This document shows, one piece after another, positions 5,976 through 7,886 of a DNA stretch of 7,886 nucleotides (position 1 is its first letter; each line of letters begins with the position of its first letter). The notes under the pieces were generated by a model, which was given only the letters and a program-made list of their open reading frames with translations, made no database searches and was not told the origin of the DNA. Location: positions 1 to 7,886 of the forward strand of contig DANL01000056.1 in NCBI GenBank assembly GCA_002499865.1, written 5' to 3'. This DNA is from Euryarchaeota archaeon UBA121. Its GTDB lineage: Archaea > Thermoplasmatota > Poseidoniia > Poseidoniales > Thalassarchaeaceae. Both the position numbers and the translations under genes were made by a program.

Positions 5976-6413
5976 ATGACCTCCACTGATTCCAAGGTTA
6001 TGGAGACCTCCTGCGGGCTTGTTCTGATTAACTACGACGCTATCCTCCTACTCCAATACCCACAGGGGCATTGGAGCTTTCCCAAAGGACATGTCGAAGA
6101 TGGAGATGACAACCACTACGTGACGGCATCAAGGGAATTATTGGAGGAAACAGGAATCAGTACCCTGGACATAGATTCTAATTGGGAATACAGAACACAA
6201 TATACCTTCAGAAAGAGAGGTAAGAAAACCACAAAACAGGTTTTTTGGTATATTGCCACTACAGATGAAATTGATGTAGAGCTCTCTGAAGAGCATACTA
6301 GCTACATCTGGCTAAACTATGAGGAAGCCGAGTCCATGCTCACATTCGACCAAGAGAAGGAGCTAATCAGATCAGCGATAATTCATATGAAAAAATCAGG
6401 CATTGTTACTTGA
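5976..6413 (+). CDS. Nudix hydrolase, diadenosine tetraphosphatase (Ap4A hydrolase)-like
   Basis: Nudix enzymes hydrolyse nucleoside diphosphates linked to another moiety. The 145-residue length, the HWSFPKGHVEDG stretch (32-43) and the order of strands resemble asymmetric Ap4A hydrolases (NUDT2 type), which clear dinucleoside polyphosphates and can act on capped or triphosphorylated RNA. The Nudix box runs from G38 to I61 and ends in the metal-binding RELLEETGI (53-61, with E57/E58). Two departures from G-x5-E-x7-REUxEExGU are visible. The box is one residue longer between G38 and R53, and the first acidic position is Asp44 rather than Glu. Later, EEHTSYIWLNYEEA (105-118) fits the conserved C-terminal part. 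Start ATG 5976 is preferred; Met9 (6000) is possible. The gene converges on the cobalamin adenosyltransferase gene with 2 bp between stops. Confidence 0.9.
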   Translation: MTSTDSKVMETSCGLVLINYDAILLLQYPQGHWSFPKGHVEDGDDNHYVTASRELLEETGISTLDIDSNWEYRTQYTFRKRGKKTTKQVFWYIATTDEIDVELSEEHTSYIWLNYEEAESMLTFDQEKELIRSAIIHMKKSGIVT

Positions 6414-6415
6414 CT

Positions 6416-7000
6416 CTAAACCCTCTTTCCCAGAGGGGTCCATAGGGCTTCGCCTTCTTCTCCAGTAAGCCAGCGGGAGAGGACGAAACAGTGGTCTGAG
6501 AGCCTGTTTAGATAGCTAATGACCTCAGTTCTGACCTCTTCACGAAGTGCACAAGCCTCTCTCTCCGCCCTACGGACAATGGTACGAGCCATATGCAGAT
6601 TAGCTACTACAGGATTCCCCGTCGGGAGTACAAAGGACGAAAGAGGATCTAAATCTTCCAACATGTAATCCATCTCCTCTACCAATCGATTACCCGCATC
6701 CGCTCCTATTATCGACATCTGCTCTGGAACCCCTCCCGGAGGACAAGCACATTCAGCACCGACATCAAATAACTCCTGTTGGATTATACCTAGCATCCGA
6801 TCAGCTTCAGCCAGACGACGGTCATTCCCCTTGGGTCTGTGATTTATCTCCGAACGCACGATGCCGATTGCCGAATTAGCCTCGTCTATTGTACCGTAAA
6901 TAGCGACTCTGGGGTGCTCCTTTCCTACACGCGAGCCATCAACAAGAGAGGTTTCCCCTCCATCTCCGCCACCTGTGTGAACCTTCGTTATTCGGACCAT
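6416..7000 (-). CDS. Cob(I)alamin adenosyltransferase, PduO/MMAB type
   Basis: This enzyme transfers the 5'-deoxyadenosyl group of ATP to cob(I)alamin, making adenosylcobalamin for enzymes such as methylmalonyl-CoA mutase and B12-dependent ribonucleotide reductase. The 194-residue protein fits the PduO (PF01923) trimeric four-helix-bundle family. Visible motifs are the N-terminal ATP-binding THTGGGD-like loop (TKVHTGGGDGGETSL, 5-19), YGTIDEANSAIG (35-46), FVLPTGN (123-129), VRRAERE (142-148) and YLNRLSDHCFVLSRW (163-177). The last two hold the conserved Arg and Asp residues of the active site at the subunit interface. It is not related in sequence to CobA/BtuR. It lies 41 nt after the five-helix membrane protein on the same strand, but a TATA-like box at 7024-7033 suggests its own promoter. 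No other B12 gene is in the window, so salvage versus synthesis cannot be decided here. Confidence 0.94.
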   Translation of the reverse strand: MVRITKVHTGGGDGGETSLVDGSRVGKEHPRVAIYGTIDEANSAIGIVRSEINHRPKGNDRRLAEADRMLGIIQQELFDVGAECACPPGGVPEQMSIIGADAGNRLVEEMDYMLEDLDPLSSFVLPTGNPVVANLHMARTIVRRAEREACALREEVRTEVISYLNRLSDHCFVLSRWLTGEEGEALWTPLGKRV

Positions 7001-7023
7001 CGAACCGTGCGGACAGGCGCAAG

Positions 7024-7033
7024 AATATCAAAG
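7024..7033 (-). promoter_or_regulatory. TATA-like box for the cobalamin adenosyltransferase gene
   Basis: Minus-strand CTTTGATATT ends 23 nt before ATG 7000, which would give a leaderless transcript; no Shine-Dalgarno sequence precedes this ATG. The box sits in the 41-nt gap after the upstream membrane-protein gene and implies independent transcription even though the genes are collinear. Confidence 0.45.
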
Positions 7034-7041
7034 TCCCTAAA

Positions 7042-7740
7042 TCACAGCTCCGAAAGACCATCCCGAATAGCGCCCGTCCAGGACTCGTCTACTGAATCCC
7101 AACCTCCCAGTTTCTCAAGCTCCAAATCGTGATACTCCTCATTTTCAGTATCTCCCATATGTCTGTGGATCAATACTAGGGCCGCATGACTCATTGCAGT
7201 TAACCACTGATCCTCTGAATGCCAAGACTTCTCAAAATGAGAAACGGCACCTCTTGGGCCTTTCAGCAAACCTCTCCTTACCTGCCTCAGACCAGACTTA
7301 GACCATGAAATCCCCTGAACACCTATTACCAGTCCTCTGAATGACAGATATATCTCAAGCGTCACGAGAACCGAAGCCAGAGCGAAAGAAACTAGTTGCT
7401 CAGTCTGATCATAATCGCTCCATCTTCCTGAAAGTAGGCTTATTGACCCCAAACATAGTAGCACTCCCCCAAAAGGAGCCACAACTACATCTCTGTGCGT
7501 AGTTGTCATATGTCTGACTCCAAAAACCACACCGAGACCACCTATGACGGCGGCTACAATCGCCGGAACCTCTTCTGACGTCGCCCTAGGAGCCGTGCTG
7601 GACAACCATAGAAGAACAGATATCGTCAACAACAAGGCTGAGAATCTCCCACTAATTTCTGGAAATGGTTGATGTCTGCTATACCAGAGGCATGCAGAAC
7701 CCACTATCGCGAAAACAATAATCCAGAACCACACATCCAT
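7042..7740 (-). CDS. Five-helix membrane protein with a cytosolic helical tail, function unknown
   Basis: I do not recognise this 232-residue protein. Hydrophobic segments lie at about 2-20, 33-49, 59-76, 86-104 and 115-138. A basic stretch follows (148-163, KSGLRQVRRGLLKG), then a soluble tail (164-232). Within the tail, about 165-210 has the spacing of a single TPR-like helix hairpin (FEKSW, W179, SHAALVL, MGD, LELEKL), which would suit protein contacts; this is speculative. I chose ATG 7740 because the upstream gene's stop overlaps it as TGATG and a GGAG stretch lies just before it. An in-frame ATG nine codons earlier (7767) adds only charged residues that lie inside the upstream gene. The overlap points to translational coupling, so the two products may act together. 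Nothing ties it by sequence to B12 metabolism despite the neighbouring adenosyltransferase. Confidence 0.75.
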   Translation of the reverse strand: MDVWFWIIVFAIVGSACLWYSRHQPFPEISGRFSALLLTISVLLWLSSTAPRATSEEVPAIVAAVIGGLGVVFGVRHMTTTHRDVVVAPFGGVLLCLGSISLLSGRWSDYDQTEQLVSFALASVLVTLEIYLSFRGLVIGVQGISWSKSGLRQVRRGLLKGPRGAVSHFEKSWHSEDQWLTAMSHAALVLIHRHMGDTENEEYHDLELEKLGGWDSVDESWTGAIRDGLSEL

Positions 7741-7886
7741 CACTCCGTTTCGAAACCGCCTTTCCATCCAGGCTCCCAGAACTTTTCATTATCTAGCCAA
7801 CCAATCCATTCTTCGGCACTCGCTCTTAGTAGTCTGAAGGCCCTCCTGTCAAGTCCCTGTAACAACATATCATCTAGGTCTCCTCT
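7740..7886 (-). CDS. Unidentified protein, C-terminal fragment cut by the window edge
   Basis: The minus-strand frame is open from the window edge for 48 codons and ends at TGA 7740-7742. The visible tail is rich in charged and aromatic residues (RGDLDDMLLQGL, then SAEEWIGWLDNEKFW, ending PGWKGGFETE) with no membrane segment. It looks like a real C-terminus with two amphipathic helices, but I cannot assign a family from so little. Its stop shares a base with the ATG of the five-helix membrane protein (TGATG), a common sign of a coupled operon pair. The alternative, a spurious open frame, is unlikely given that overlap and the absence of any competing gene here. Confidence 0.6.
   Translation of the reverse strand, partial: RGDLDDMLLQGLDRRAFRLLRASAEEWIGWLDNEKFWEPGWKGGFETE

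Noticed and set aside
6839..7132. Plus-strand open frame of 97 codons across the adenosyltransferase start
   Set aside because: It is antisense to conserved PduO motifs and to the end of the membrane-protein gene, and the translation shows no family features.
1..7886. CRISPR array, insertion sequence, phage or defence system
   Set aside because: I found no repeated spacer-like units, transposase or inverted-repeat ends, integrase, or nuclease/sensor gene pairs; the genes are mostly housekeeping enzymes plus unknown membrane proteins.

Overview
The window looks like a piece of an archaeal chromosome, most plausibly a marine planktonic Euryarchaeote/Thermoplasmatota of the Poseidoniales (Marine Group II) type. 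The grounds are archaeal-looking enolase and DHH phosphoesterase sequences, a deoxyhypusine synthase homologue beside S-adenosylmethionine decarboxylase, GTG starts, a general lack of Shine-Dalgarno sites, and AT-rich TATA-like boxes ending 23 nt upstream of several start codons, as expected for leaderless archaeal mRNAs. The lineage is inference (about 0.65-0.7). Coding density is very high, no intergenic stretch exceeds about 90 nt, and I see no mobile elements, CRISPR arrays or phage genes.

Layout. (1) 1-255, +: C-terminal end of enolase. (2) 238-2735, -: a three-gene run transcribed as class I aminotransferase, speD, deoxyhypusine synthase-like gene. SpeD makes decarboxylated SAM for spermidine, and spermidine is the aminobutyl donor for deoxyhypusine synthase, so two of the three genes form one polyamine/hypusine theme. 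The synthase has the signatures of the bacterial DHS-like clade rather than the usual archaeal enzyme. (3) 2820-2893, +: tRNA-Cys(GCA) with encoded CCA and an unusual A18/G55 elbow. (4) 2902-3930, -: a nine-helix membrane protein of unknown function built from an internal duplication. (5) 3998-4429, -: GNAT acetyltransferase, divergent from a small four-helix membrane protein (4502-4915, +). (6) 4912-5889, -: DHH/DHHA1 phosphoesterase, divergent from a Nudix (Ap4A hydrolase-like) gene (5976-6413, +); a perfect 14-bp palindrome lies between them. (7) 6416-7886, -: PduO-type cob(I)alamin adenosyltransferase, preceded by a five-helix membrane protein that is coupled by TGATG to an upstream gene cut off by the window edge.

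Most of this is housekeeping metabolism: glycolysis, amino-acid transamination, polyamine/translation-factor modification, nucleotide clean-up and B12 activation. No large undescribed system is evident. The points most worth checking are the tRNA elbow change, the bacterial-type DHS-like enzyme next to speD, and the duplicated membrane protein.
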